Positions 11,601 through 24,900 of a DNA stretch of 64,000 bases are shown piece by piece. The stretch is from Alentia gelatinosa (lineage: Eukaryota; Annelida; Polychaeta; Phyllodocida; Polynoidae): assembly GCA_950022655.1 (NCBI GenBank), contig OX465588.1, forward strand, positions 22,368,527 to 22,432,526, read 5' to 3'. The notes under the pieces are model-generated. The model searched no databases, had not been told where the DNA came from, and was given only the letters and a program-made list of their open reading frames with translations. Made by a program: the position numbers and the translations under genes. Position 1 is the stretch's first letter. Each line of letters opens with the position of its first letter.

Positions 11601-14600
11601 ATATTTTGAATCAAGTGATTATACGTTGTGAAAAGGAGCATTCTAAGTAGCCAAAAGACACTGGCATTGCACTCACTGCGTTGCCACTGCATTAGCTAAG
11701 GGGGGACTGAGCTTCGTCTTAGCCATAATAAAGTGAGGCTTCAGTTCCCACCGGAACCAAGCAAGCGCCCAGCACCGCACATGCTCAGAGGACACTTCCT
11801 GAAGCGACTTCCGCTCGGGGACTAGGTGTACCGCTGCGGTAGAAATAGTCTCTGATGGCAAAGAAGCGTGGACTATGGATTAGATGTCACTCTCTGGGGG
11901 TATATGGTATCATCGAGGCCAAGAGTCAATGTCTATGCACTGTAAGAGCTAATGAAAGGCTTAGTAATTGCAAAACTGGTTGTTTATGCATCACCTTGAA
12001 GTTAGGGGAATATTTTTGATGGATTTATTTTGTTTAAAGGAATGTTATTCAGCGGACATTTTACATATAGAAACTTCTTTCTTATATCCGTCGAAGGAAA
12101 AATAGTCGTGCGTTACTGTTTCATTCTCAAAGTGAAGAACTGACGATTCAAAGGTGAGATACTGTCACCGGTTCACGATTGGTGACTGAAATTAGAAGCG
12201 AAGTGAACGGGCGTCGTGTGTGATTGGCGGAGTGGAGATCATGAGATGACCTATCGGGTGTCTTCGGATGTGCCAGATTAGACGCGTAAGGTATTATGCT
12301 GAACCAATCTGTATATTCAATCGACCAAAATTACTTCAACACTCGAATACATTAAATTCTGTTTCCCAATTATACAGAGAGATATCTGTGATTGAATCTA
12401 ATCATCGCTTTTACGGCTATCAATATGACAGAAGCGTTTGCTCTGAACTAAACTGGGTTGTGGTATCCAACTGTTGAAGAGTACCTGAACAATCTATTGT
12501 TATCTACATGTATTTCCGAACAATAATCCTTTCCTTTACAGAGAGACAAATGGAATCAGGTTCATCTCAGTCTGATCATGGACATAAAACTCTAGAGATA
12601 CACTGTTCATGGTCTGATGAAATATAACCATCAGAAATATATGTTCATAAAAGACCACTGTCTTTGGAAGTGATCTACATCGACGTGCCCATTTATAAGA
12701 AAAAAAAGTAGTTGATTCGTGATATATATATATACCCTAAAGCTGTATCACATGCCACACCCGCAGCCTTTCCGGGGCCTCAGACTCGTGGGATCGGTGG
12801 CTAACTACGGATGAGTGGGAAAGGAATAATGGAAACAGCGCAATGCTGACAGACTTAGCAAGCTGCACACAACGAAACACTCAGGCAGGGACGGCCCTAC
12901 TGTTGAGTTAGCCACTGAACAAAATCCCTTTGGTGGGAATTGCTCGCTATACCGGGCTTGGGAGTCCCAATACAACTTATCCACCAGTCAGTTCTCTTTG
13001 CTTGAGGAATTTCACATTGCACTAAGTGTATGCGAATGTGGGAGTTTCTACACGAGATTCTAAGATTAAAAGATAAAATGAGCTGCTTAGGACTTGCATA
13101 AATTTCTTTATTAAGAAATATTTGGGAATCAGTCTGAAAAGACATCAATTTAAAGGACTCAAGGCACAGGCCTAATTTGAAAGCACTTGAATTTCTATTT
13201 CAAAATCAAGCACTTGCGTTAACTGTCTAGACTATTGGAGATGACAACATACTTTGTTGATCATGAAAACAATCCTGAGCACTCCAGTCTTCCTGGGCGA
13301 AACATTGATAGTTTGACATGCTGATTGGATATTAATATAGAACGTCCTGACCATACTGTACAAGCTACAGAACGAGATCATGATTTACGGTTCGTACGGA
13401 ACGAGACGTTTACGCCGAGATTCATACAAACCGTAGATTATTATCTAGTTTTGTGGCTTGTACAAGCATGGCAGTTCGTTCTATAATTGGTATATACCCG
13501 AAATTAGGGAAAATCTTTGAATTCTCATTTTAATAACGATTACGGGAGTGTTCCGTATTTTCCCGTACGGAACACTATTTGTTTTGTACTACAGGTGAGC
13601 CCCAGTTGAGGTGAAGGGTTTATTTCAGAAATACATTGGGACCCATCCTGTACATCAAAAAGTACAAATAAGCTAAAGCTTGATTAAAAAAAGACACCGA
13701 AGTAAGATTAAAACGTGTTAAGAATTATTTTTATGCACCTTTATCTTGGCTAAAATCGGGCCTCTCTCTACGTCGGCATTTTTCTCTAAGCCATTTAATA
13801 ACGAAAAATAGTCAACAACCCCTCGTCATAGGGGAGGAGGGGGAGGGGGTGAAGGTTCAGGTTCACCATCTTGTAACTCGTTCAATTTAGGGTTTTTTCA
13901 CCTGTTTATATTTTCCATCGTACAGATCACACTGAGAGCTACAACGGCATTTATTGTTTTACCTGAGTAAATGTATAAAAGAATACACCACTATTAAAGA
14001 AATACCCATTTCTCGCTGGGGTTTTTTTTCTGTCATTAATATGAACCCAAGAATAGTATAAATGCAAAGCACATTAATCCCATAACATTTTATCTCAACC
14101 AAACTGCCTCATTGCAAGCAAAATCCATCAAGTGAAGTAGAGGTTGGAAATATCCTTTACATCAATAGAAACACTTTTGGCATATAACAATAGGCAAAAT
14201 ACTCATTTTGATAGATCCCTACTCAAAAAGTTCAATTTTCATGTTTTCTAGGGCCATTCCTTATTGTATTAGTGTTGTCATACCTTAACTAGCAGGTTAA
14301 TAAAAAGCCCAGCCGATACAGTTCAGAAATGCATCAGATGAGTTGAATAGGTGAATTTAATGCAACAATTGCCCAGAACGATAAATGAACGAGTGATAAC
14401 GTTTTTGTTCCCGCATTGTTTTAAATATTGTGGAATGACGTCGGGATGGTGGGATAAGCCCTTCAGGCTGCCATCCATCACAGGCGCCTCATTAAAGGAG
14501 CAACTCAGTGGCTGCAGAACAAATACCGCTCGGGGGGAGGGGGTCGAGACCCCTCTAAGGGGGACCCTCCCCTAGATGACCTTTACCTCGATGTCAGTCA

Positions 14601-17027
14601 TTTGAAACTTGTCTTTATGTATACTTCAATGGCCCTGGCGTCTGTTGAATAACTTATACCGAAGAAAGTACAGGGTACATGGAGACCTCGTATGAAGGTT
14701 ATCGTTTAATGATATCCAACCTTAGGTCCGTTACATAAATTTTGAACGATACGAGAACTGGACGATACGATCTATCTGATGATGTACGACTCGGTAGACG
14801 ATTTTATCCCAAAAACCATTACATAAAATAGACTGTAGGGAGACATGTGAATCATTCTACAAATGGTCGTACCTTTGACATAGATCACACTGGCCGACAG
14901 GTGTACTATGTGTAAGCTATGCACTCAGGCCCCCGACACACATAATTATGTAGAACGATCAATGCTGAATGTGGCAAGAAGAGGGGCTGCGAAGAGGGGC
15001 TGCGAAGAGGGGCTTGCTTATGTATGATCTCTATAATACTGATTAAAGTCTGTTAATGTATTTATATTACTGTTAACTCCTTGCGTTGTAACCTTTATTT
15101 GTAATGGGATCAATATTATGTACATTGTCATGTTCCAAATTACCTGTATGTGAAGCATACAGGCTCTATCCCTTGGCATAATTAATCATGCTGGCTCTAC
15201 GTAATAGGCCGCTGGAGGCAACCTTTGGTCATGATAAACACAGTCCCCCCCCCCCCCCCCCCCCCACCAAGTTAACACAGAGCCAGCATATAACCTGGAT
15301 CTTGATGTATTCTAGTCAGTCTGGTCAGTGTATTGCATTGCAGTAACACCAGAGGTAAAACTTGTAATGGGACATAATAATCTGAAGAGGGCTCCCACGA
15401 GACTATTATGGTGATTATTCTTGGCAAGTTCAACCCTCCTGATTATATGCAAATGATAATGATATATCACCAATCATTCATTGAATCTCTGGATGCTGTA
15501 ACCATGTGACCTTTATCCGAACTCGTGCTCCATAAAACACGCATTGATTTCATTGAGTTAAGTTATTATTTTGTCTTCAGATCATGACATTTTTAGTGTT
15601 TATCCAGATAGGCTGATTAATTACCTTTTCCCAATTTTATCGACTAAAGCTTCGGTAAAAAGATTAATTCAGATGCCCCTGATAAAATATGACAACGCAA
15701 ATGAAGAAAGTGTGTATTGCTTTTCGCATGCAATATAGAAATTATGGGAAATTACAGCGTTGAACCACAGGGAATCTGCCTTTTATTCCTTTGAAACCAC
15801 ATAACACCCTCTAAATCCTATTTTACGCTAGTCGATGATGAATAACAATGGGTCTATCTGAATCGGACCAGTGCTAAAAAGCCATTTCCATTTTTATCAA
15901 AACACACAAAATATTCAGAGCTGGACTATTCAAATTAAGGACAGAATTCCCAGCTGTGCCCTTGGGAGAATTTTGCAGAGCCACTGATCGTCTAGATTGA
16001 AATCCAAAAAGCAGCTAGTAAAATGGTGGCTGTTTCAGAATCAGAAAATATGGGGAAGGTGTTTGCTTAGAGGAATGACCAGCGGTATTCTGTGAATTGC
16101 ATAAATGTTTAGGATCGCACCTTTCTTGTAATTAAAGGTTAGGCGGAAGGTTGTCAATATAAGAATATATAGAAGAAAGTTGTCTGCCGACATTTCAACG
16201 ATGATGAAGGGAAAATTCCTCATTGATTATGACCATAATGGCGCTTTACATAATCTCTGAAAAAATGATAAAGATACCACCAGATGGCCTAAAATGTCAT
16301 TCTAACAAAAATAGTAAAATGATGCCTTGGGGCATCATTTGCTCTACATATGGGAATCCCTCCAGTGAGGCATCAATAGTGAGGAAAGGGTTGTTTTTGT
16401 GTTATTCCCCTATTATTTCAGGTAAAGGCTTTACATTCTGCCTTTGCAGGTTAAGTGTGTCTTCTGAGGGTTTTTTTTATTATTATTTTTTTTTTTTTTT
16501 TTATTCAGTATTTATATGGGTCAATGTACATCGAGAGAAAAAAGAAAATATCATATTCGCCACTTGGGCGTTCTTCCATAGATTATATTATATACTACGT
16601 ATAACAAAATCATAGACCAGACGAGTAGACAGAGTCATCTTTCATGAATACATGATCGGTGAGACGTGATAAGACGACATGTTTACTCACAAATTTAGAA
16701 AGAAGTTGTCGAAAATGTGTTCTACAGTAGCTGACTTCTTTACTCTGACAGGTATCAAGTTCCACAAGGCGATATCCCGGAAAGCTGGGGACCATTTGTA
16801 AGTCATGATGATCTTAAAATTACGGAACTTAATCTTATTGTCACTTTGTATATCACATAAAGAGTAAAACGTCTCGTCGCTTTTTAAGATATTCAACGTT
16901 GCAATTATAATGCCAATGTTCATGTTTACTATGAAAGACCGTGGCTTCTCCAGACACTATAACAGTCCTATGCCATCATAAATTGCTATGACACGTAATC
17001 CTTAGTACTATTTTTCACTTCTTAATA
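8633..17027. other. 8.4-kb non-coding stretch, no gene seen
   Basis: No exon or element domain could be recognised on either strand. It contains a foldback (13333-13495), a short 13-bp triplication around 14982-15014, a 21-C run at 15245-15265 and a T-rich run near 16473-16502. Open frames are short and lack conserved motifs. Confidence 0.55.
13333..13495. repeat. Foldback / MITE-like inverted repeat
   Basis: Arms of about 70 bp (13333-13403 and 13423-13495) are imperfect reverse complements, sharing GTACAAGC, ACGGTT and ATAGAACG blocks around a 20-bp spacer. A second small palindrome (AGTGTTCCGTA / TACGGAACACT) follows at 13549-13580. No target duplication was identified. Confidence 0.55.
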
Positions 17028-17521
17028 CAGTAGAACCCCGCCTAACGGACACCCCGCGTAAGCGGACACCCCGTGTAAGCGGTCACTTTTGCTCGGAACG
17101 GAAATTTTCCCCTCTATTAGATGTTTAATTTAACCCCGCGTAAGCGGACACCCCGCGTTAGCGGACACCCCGCGTAAGCGGACAGTTATTTCGGTACGAA
17201 AAGGGCTAAAACCCCGTGTAAGCGGACACCTCCAGCGGACACCCTTCCAAAAATAGATCAATCTGTATCTTTTATGAGTGTGTTTGAAAACATTCATAGA
17301 AAATAATTTTATAATTCAAAGTTTAATAACTTCGGATCCAATTAAGGTATTAAAAAAGTGAATTTCAGATCTATCATCCCCTCTATCTCCACTACATATT
17401 GGTATAAAACACTTGTATTATGGCCCGAGGGAAACGTGAAAACCCCGCGTAAGCGGACACCCCGCGTAAGCGGACACTTTGGCCCGGAACGGAGGGTGAC
17501 CGCTTACGCGGGGTTTTACTG
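17028..17521. mobile_element. Tc1/mariner-pogo-like MITE, TA duplication
   Basis: Begins CAGTAGAACCCCG and ends CGGGGTTTTACTG, bounded by TA on both sides (17026-27, 17522-23). CAG-starting ends with TA duplications are typical of pogo/Tigger-type MITEs. The 494-bp body contains about nine direct copies of an 18-bp motif, CCCCGCGTAAGCGGACAC or close variants, clustered at both ends. No coding capacity. A second copy lies at 44949-45439. Confidence 0.85.
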
Positions 17522-17739
17522 TACTACATTCTAGGGAAGGTTAATGTTTTAAAATCCATCATTTTTTTACTTTTACTATTACATCAATACACTGATTATG
17601 AAAATCTAAGGAAACGGTGCCACCAGGCATCTTTCAGTATTCCCTAGGGAATGCCTCCAGGCACTACTCGGGCTGATAAGGTGAAGCTCTCATTTTTCTT
17701 GGCGAAGCAAAGCCGAAAGCCCCAATCATTGGGGTGTAG

Positions 17740-18998
17740 CTCAGAGGAGGTGTGAAGCGCAGCGCCCCCTATACCAACCCGAGTCATATATACGATTGTG
17801 GCTGCTTCACCGCGCCACTTTCAAACCTGACAGCAGAGGGGAAGGAGTTCTGAGAAGGGCTGGTTTTACCACAGAGTATCTATTTTTAGTCTGTGGTTCT
17901 ACTGGCTAGTAAGCCCTGGATTAGTGATATTGGTAGGAAATAAGGCTGTGTTCTACAACCCAAATCAGGCATAAAACATGGAGCTCTATTGAGCTCTATT
18001 GTGGTTTGGAGTAATTTAGATGTCACTCTATCAATATCTGAAAAGATTTTTGATAGAGCTCTAACAGTTAGCATGTAGTAGCTGTTCTTAATTAGCCCAT
18101 TTTTACAATATTTTCTTATAGGAGTTTACATCACCTGTCAAGTGAATGCAGGTCGATTTGCATAATTTGTAAATAATATCACATCTAAAATAACCAATGG
18201 AGCAACAAAACAAAGTATTATGGACCTTTTGGTATTGCATCTATCCCTGGATATGCTCTAAAACATGTGTAGATGGGATTCTGTGTGAGCTGTATAGCCA
18301 CTCTCCCCCCAGATCTTTCGCAGCGCTAGCGCTGGCTTAATCTCTGCCCCAACCCAGTGACGCCATATGCTGGTTTTCAGGGTGTCAACTAAGTACAGGG
18401 GGAACCAGCCAGCATTTCAGATTCAAAACAAGGCAGCTGTCGAAAGTTATACAAGTCAAACAACCCACATATCATGAGTTTGGAAATATGGGAAATGTTA
18501 AGGGAGCTTGACAGAAAATCTAGCTGTTTCTTTTTCAAACTTAAACCATTTTATAATGGGAATTCACAGTTGATTAGACTGCTCCTTCAGAGGAGCACAT
18601 GGCATTGTTGACAAAACAAAGCCCTGCAACACATGAGGTGCTTTCCACTGTAGAAAGTAATCCCAGAGGCTGTGTCTGGTTTGACATAAATAATAATAGA
18701 AATGAGAGTATTTTGTTTACCATATAAATATGTGCATCTCTATTTACATGTAGAACACAGAATACCCTGCAAATCTCTCAGAATTTAGGATAATTGAATA
18801 ACTGGCGTATGGGCCAGATTTGAGCCCAAACAGGCAGGTTGGGGCAGAGATACAAAGCGACCACAGGAAATAGAGCGCAGGATATCTGCTGGGAGAGTGC
18901 TGTATAGCAGCCTGTCAGAGCATGCGCTGGTGCTTTGTTTTGGTTCTCTATTATCGCTCAAAAGGATAGGGGGCGCTACGCTTCACACCTCCTCTGAG
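17740..18998. mobile_element. DNA transposon with 33-bp TIRs and TGTAG duplication
   Basis: The first 33 bp (starting CTCAGAGGAGGTGTGAAGCG) are repeated inverted at 18966-18998 with one mismatch. TGTAG occurs directly before (17735-17739) and after (18999-19003), giving a clean 5-bp target duplication. The 1,259-bp body has no recognisable transposase, so it is non-autonomous. The superfamily is not identifiable by eye. Confidence 0.85.
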
Positions 18999-19003
18999 TG
19001 TAG

Positions 19004-19826
19004 CTATAAGAGAGATGCCAGTCGACGTAGTGTCGCCATCTGAAGTCAAATGTGCGATATAGAACTCACGAAGTACCAGCAGCCAAATTTGCCGATATCC
19101 TGTTCCCTGGTACCACATTTGACTTTATAGGCTTCATATCCACTAATGATGTTGGTTTCAACCCCCCCCCCCCCCCCGATAAATGATTTGCGATTCGATA
19201 ATAAAAGGATGGTATTTATTGTCGTCTATACTGTTGATATCCATTCCAGGTTACAGGGATTGTGTAGAGATATTTTATGATTAGATGTGTCCAGAGCCAA
19301 ACTTGCCTACTCAAATCTTTGATTATAAACATCATGCAGTATGCAACCTTCCCCTGACTGACTTGTGTCCAGTGGCTGAGGTGGGGTGTTGCGGGAGGGG
19401 TAAAGGAGGCGGTAACGGCAGGCAGGAGGGTATGGGGTTGGACACTGGGACTGAGGCCAGTCTAAGTCAAAGACTATATATTACCTAAAAGTGACGCCCC
19501 ACTCGCCCAAAGTTCTTTGTTTCTGCCAGGTTCACGCTTGAGAAGTGCTATTTTACCCTTGTTATATAACTCTATGGCCAGTGACCGGCCCGGCCCGGAA
19601 ATAGGCCCCTTCACACCCCCAGGTGGCCAGGACACTAGAGCGCTAGCAAGTGCATTACGACGTCAACCTCGAGTGGTCAGAGCCGCCTGTCCACAAAACC
19701 ATCGTTTGTTGTACTGTGGGCTCCCCCCTTGGTTGGAAAAAGACCCAACCTTTATACAATGGGTAGTGCATGGTTCACTGACTCCCCATACATTTTCAAG
19801 GGAGGATTTGTATACGATGGATAATA
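19004..19826. other. Non-coding, unrecognised
   Basis: Contains a 16-C run at 19162-19177 and a 108-codon open frame (19517-19843) that runs into the next element; it shows no known motif and is not called as a gene. Confidence 0.5.
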
Positions 19827-20880
19827 CAGTGGCGTCAGAATAGGATGGGCAGGGGGGGGGGGGGGCGACTGCCCCCCCCCCCCCACTTTTTTGTCAGCCC
19901 AAAAAAGTCAGCAGCTTAAAATTTTACTCAAACGTGTGTAAAACCTGTCTTGACTTTTCAGCATAGAAAAATGTCTAAGTCTGACTTTTTAGCATGCAAT
20001 GATGGCTAAGCCCGACTTTTCACTGTGAAAAAATGTCAAAGTCTGACCTTTTAGCGGGCAATAATGGCTAAGCCCTGACTTTTAACCATGGAAAAGTGTC
20101 AAAGTCTGACTTTTTAGCGTGCAATGATGGCTAGGTCCTGACTCTTCAACATGGAAAAGTGTCTAAGTCTGACTCTTTAGCATGCAATAATGGCTATGCT
20201 CTGACTCTTCAAAGTGGAAAAGTGTCAAAGTCTGACTTTTTAGCGTGCAATGAAGGCTAGGTCTTGACTTTTCACCATGGAAAAGTGTCAAAGTCTGACT
20301 CTTTAGCGTGCAATGATGGCTAAGCCCTGACTTTTCACCGTGGAAAAGTGTCAAAGTCTGACTTTTTAGCATGCAATGATGGCTAGGTCCTGACTTTTCA
20401 CCATGGAAAAGTGTCTAAGTCTGACTCTTTAGCATGCAATGATGGCTAAGCCCTGACTTTTCACCGTGGAAAAGTGTCAAAGTCTGACTTTTTAGCGTGC
20501 AATAATGGCTAAGCCCTGACTTTTCACCATGGAAAAATGTCAAAGTCGGACTTTTTAGCATGCAATGATGGCTAAGCCCTGACTTTTCACTGTGGAAAAG
20601 TGTCAAAGTCTGACTCTTTAGCATGCAATGATGGATAAGCCCTGACTATTCACTGTGGAAAAGTGTCAAAGTCTGACTGTTTAGCATGCATTGATGGCTA
20701 TGCCCTTACTTTTAACTGTGGAAAAGTGTCAAAGTCTCACTTTTCGCAGACATTTCGCAGATTCACAGTAAATCCAGAGGAACAGACAAATGTCTGATTT
20801 CATACCAAGAAAAAAGTCAGCAATTTTTCAGTTCGCCCCCCCCCCCCCCCCCCCACTTTCAAAACGTTCTGACGCCCCTG
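19827..20880. mobile_element. hAT-like non-autonomous element carrying a 63-bp tandem array
   Basis: Ends are CAGTGGCGTCAGAA and its inverted partner TTCTGACGCCCCTG (14-bp TIRs, one mismatch). Flanking octamers ggataata and taataata agree at 6 of 8 positions, compatible with a decayed 8-bp hAT duplication. Just inside the ends lie long G/C homopolymers: a G-run then a C-run near 19852-19884 and a C-run near 20836-20855. The interior is a tandem array. No transposase. Confidence 0.65.
19949..20745. repeat. 63-bp tandem repeat array (about 12.5 copies)
   Basis: Each unit contains GACTTTTCACCATGGAAAAG, then AAGTCTGACTTTTTAGC and TGCAATGATGGCTAAG. Because 63 is a multiple of three, the minus strand stays open and gives a repeated 21-residue peptide, which is an artefact of the array. 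There are no spacers, so this is not a CRISPR array. Confidence 0.95.
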
Positions 20881-20888
20881 TAATAATA

Positions 20889-21718
20889 GCTCCAGATATA
20901 TAGACCAGATGTTCATTGGAAAAAGCGCAGGTGGTACAGGCGATTAGAGATTACTTCATCATAGGATGTTTTCCACGTAGCCGAAATTAGGCCCAATAGC
21001 ACGCCGGGCCTAAACCCGCCCTCATATCGGGCTATAAAGCGGCGGCCGTGGTGATGCAGCTGTTTCCTCATCGCCCCTATCACCGATGTCCATCGAGGTC
21101 AACGTCTGGACCCTGTCCTGATCACCTTGGGTGTAAAGTGACCAATCTATACTGCCACTGGTAAACCGCCACCCTGACCTTCCGGGTGTATAGAAGACAC
21201 CTCCAGGCAAACACCGGCGGACTACCTACAGGGAAGCATCAGCTATAAGGAACACAGCCTTATCCCCGATGAGCATAGGATATATACCAGATATCGCGCA
21301 GATTTTGCGCCGGATCGAGGCCCGGCAAGAGACCGGGTGTGAATTCGGCTATATGGAACACACAGACAGATATCAAATGACTAGAAGACAAAAGGCCAAC
21401 CCTTCAGTTGAAACAACGGAAACAGAATGACAGTTGACCAGTAAAATCGCCACCATTTAAACATCCAGGTAATCAAATTGTATAACTAGGTACAAGAACA
21501 GTTACTTGGGAAATTCTTGTGGTGTATATGTAGTGTTATGTTATAATGGTCTGTGGAGTGACGCACAATGCACCACCATCTTTCATTCACCATATATTTT
21601 ATGAAATAATAATGTTGATTTACCCTTTATACAGAACATGGATATACCTAAAAAAACATCCTCTAGTGTACTTTTTAGTATACTTCGTTTCATCCTTTTC
21701 TGTATCTATTAATTGCAG
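20889..21718. other. Upstream region of the transporter gene
   Basis: No coding exon recognised. Because the first coding exon is preceded by a good splice acceptor (pyrimidine tract, AATTGCAG at 21711-21718), at least one 5' non-coding exon and the promoter must lie further upstream, unidentified. Confidence 0.5.
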
Positions 21719-21934
21719 TTGTTTAGATGAGAGAAGAAACAATGCAGCCATTCAAACAGGATCGTGGGTTTGCTTGGGTGGCTTGTATAGCATCCTTCAT
21801 AACTCATGTTATCTATGCTGGGATATACTACGCCATGGGAATGTTTTATATTGTCTTCAAAGAGAGCATCCCAGGAAGCAACATGGCAGTCTCCCTTGTG
21901 TCTTCAATAAATGCAGCCGTGTATCTTGCATCAT
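21719..21934 (+). CDS. MCT-like exon 1 of the coding region (ATG at 21727)
   Basis: Acceptor at 21718 and eight bases of 5' UTR precede the ATG. A second ATG six codons into the frame (MREETM) could also serve. Encodes TM1 and the start of TM2. The donor after 21934 (T|GTATTT) is chosen because it keeps the frame into exon 2, giving Cys where relatives often have Gly. Confidence 0.8.
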
Positions 21935-24900
21935 GTATTTATGATATTTATTCATTCATCTTTTCATTTAGACACTTCGAGCGTACAGTAGTCGTTCTTC
22001 CACATCATTTTTATCTTTGTTTTACGATTGTCAAAATGACTTTTCTGGTTAAAATTTACCATGTACAACAATCACCTCTTAACCTGTTCATGATATTTCA
22101 GAGCCATACAAAAACAAAATGGAAAATAACATGAATATGTAAACTTTGACATTATATTCAACATTCTATTGCATTGTATTGTACCTAAATAGATACCAGC
22201 TAGTATTTTCATATTCACTTAAAATCAGAGCTGATACATTCAAAGATATACTCCCCTTGATATATCCGTTAGTTATCCATGATGTAACACTTTATCATTT
22301 TAACGCACAGGTCCACTGGTGAGCATGCTGGTGGCAAAGTTTGGTGAGAGAAGAACAAGTATTGCCGGAGCACTATTGAGTTGTCTGGGGCTTCTGCTTG
22401 CCACTCAGGCCACACAAGTTTATCACGTTTACATCACATTTGGCATTATAACAGGTATGTGACAACTTCGATGAATCTTCTTCTTGCTTTTAATAATTTT
22501 TGCAACTGCAGATAGAAACCGTTCATCACAAACTATTGATGATAACAAAACTGTTGCATTATTTCAGAAAGATGAGAATAAAATATGAACCTTATGTTTT
22601 AGTTCACAAGGTGGCTGATTGGAATGCTGTTTGGGCCTTTTCCCCATGGTTTGATGTATCTCCACTAGGTTCTGCAATACTGGTCAAAGCATTCATATCA
22701 GCACCTCAAGAGCTGGATACAAAATATTTTGATCCATGCTGTTTATAAACATCTTTCATAACATCAATTCTGCACGTACCAAGAACCTTGAGCAATGTGG
22801 TTGCCAAATATTAAATAGCACAAATATAGCTCAATCATATGGGCCAGACATATTGAGGAATAATTGAACGTCAGTGGGCATGGAAAGACTAGTGGCTTCT
22901 GATGCACACTGACACGCCTTACGACGTGCTTTACGACGCAAAATTTAATTGTGTTGTCTTCTATATTAAAGCTATGTATCCCCCCAACACTCAGAAAAAG
23001 ATACAAAAGGCATATTAAGTTCTAGTGATTTGAAAGAAAATGTTTTATGGAGGTATATAGAATATAAGGATGTTTAAATGAAGAGACTATATGGGACCAG
23101 TCAAGCATGACGGCCACCCGCCACCCGCCACCGGGCACTCGCCTGCATACATGCAAGCAAACTAGCAGCACGCCTACCACCATACTCCCCTGCACCCAGA
23201 AGGATTTATTCATTGATATTGAGCGTACAAAGACTGTGGCGCAGATGATGACATCATGATGGACTAATCTATATTATATATTTACCTTACCATGTATTAT
23301 AACTTATGCTATCGGCTAATGTTAAGCTTTCACCATGCATGACTTGTATTTACTCATATATGAACTGCACACGCATCAATTAGTAATAAACACCTTTTAC
23401 CTCCAATCTGGATTTCTCTATTCAAAGAGTCTTAAAAATACATTTTCTGGATGATATATAAAAGAAACGACCTGAAAACATGGTTTCCGTAACATTATTA
23501 AAGGAACAAAGACTTTATCCAATAATTATCAGTCCCAATAGATAGTAATGGAGATTTACATGATAGTGGGGAATGTCAAAAGAATATTATGTGAAATGGA
23601 TAGTTTTCTAGGGTAAATTTCTCCCTAAATACTTCTCTTATAACATTCTACCTGGTTGCACTTGCATTCATTTTCAAAATACAGTAGATATTCTATAGAA
23701 TCACCTAGTAATTTTCAGATACTAAATGTCAGATTCGTAGTTTGAGTTTTGGAGTTTGAATGTTGAACAATCTAAGACATACAAAAGATAATACTGTAGT
23801 GGGACGGGAATCCAGCAGTGTTCGTTTGTTTCACGGAAGGTGGCGCGATATGCCGATCCTTACTGTGCAGTGATTCCGGACAACGCCGCACACGAGAGTG
23901 GCGCGGCGGAGACCGGGATTACGTAACGCTTAGTATATATACTCAGCGTTCACAGTAGGTCGACAGGCTGTCCTCGCGCGTCCCTTCTACGGAACGGATC
24001 CTTGGGCCCTCACTTTGCAGGCGGGTTCTTGTAACCTTCCTGGTGGTTAGGCTAATCCTCCGGATTGGCCTATCCAGCGTTACCTAGCACCTATGTGCTA
24101 GGGTACTGTACTTGTGGGGAAGATCTTCCAGATCTTTCCGGGAAGTAAGTGATTAATAAACACCCTTGTTTATTAAATGACGTTGTTGTGTTATGTGTGA
24201 ATAGGTCTGTGCAAACTAACCGAAAACCGAACCAACCTACGTAAGTGCGTAGGGTGGGATCCTGCCTGGAACTAGCGTTCCGGATTGGGGTCATCCAACC
24301 TGCTAGACAGGCGGCGACCACCACACTGGTGCCGTGACCAGGATCCCAGGTTGCTTGCACAACCCGGGATTCTCGGTAAATGCACGGATCTGGAATAAAA
24401 ACCAGATCTAAGGCTGAACAGGAGAGTGAAGATGGGGAGGTAACTTCTCAACAAACTCTTCCGGCCCGGAATGACGACAAGTCTCCAAAACCAGAGGGAG
24501 GGGGTGAAACCCAGAAGTCTGGCAAGGAGAAATCTCGGAAGAGAACCGCCGCTCAGAATCTGAGTTCGACGGTCCTGAAGAGTTTCAGTCCGGCGGCCGA
24601 CAGCCGACATGGCCCCGCAAGGGATCTGGAGGGACTCAGTAAAATTGGGTCTCAGACAGATAGTCCCGGAGAGTCTAGTACTCCCCGGAATAGGTCGGAA
24701 AATACCTTAAGGGTATCTTCAGATGAAGTTCCTGTAGGTTTCCTTGGAACCGAACTCTTAGCCGAGTTTGATAGGGAAAGGGAAGCCAGAGACATGTGTC
24801 GGGAACTAGAAGCTCGAAACCGTGAGATCGCCGAGAAGGTAGCCCAAAGGCACCATAACTTGGAAGAACTCTCGGTTCGCGAGATTGAGACTCTAGAAAA

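Noticed and set aside
19517..19843. 108-codon plus-strand frame as an exon
   Set aside because: Runs into a transposon end at 19827, lacks known motifs and no splice sites could be assigned.
20163..20624. Minus-strand frames with a 21-residue repeated peptide
   Set aside because: By-product of the 63-bp tandem array, whose unit is a multiple of three.
19949..20745. Possible CRISPR-like repeat array
   Set aside because: Units are contiguous with no unique spacers, and the setting is an animal genome.
21935..22134. Continuation of MCT exon 1 past 21934 as coding
   Set aside because: The open frame continues to 22134, but the residues stop resembling the family and exon 2 joins in phase only from 21934.
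24272..24610. Minus-strand 112-codon frame in the Ty3 5' region
   Set aside because: Antisense to the LTR and gag with no domain; shadow frame.
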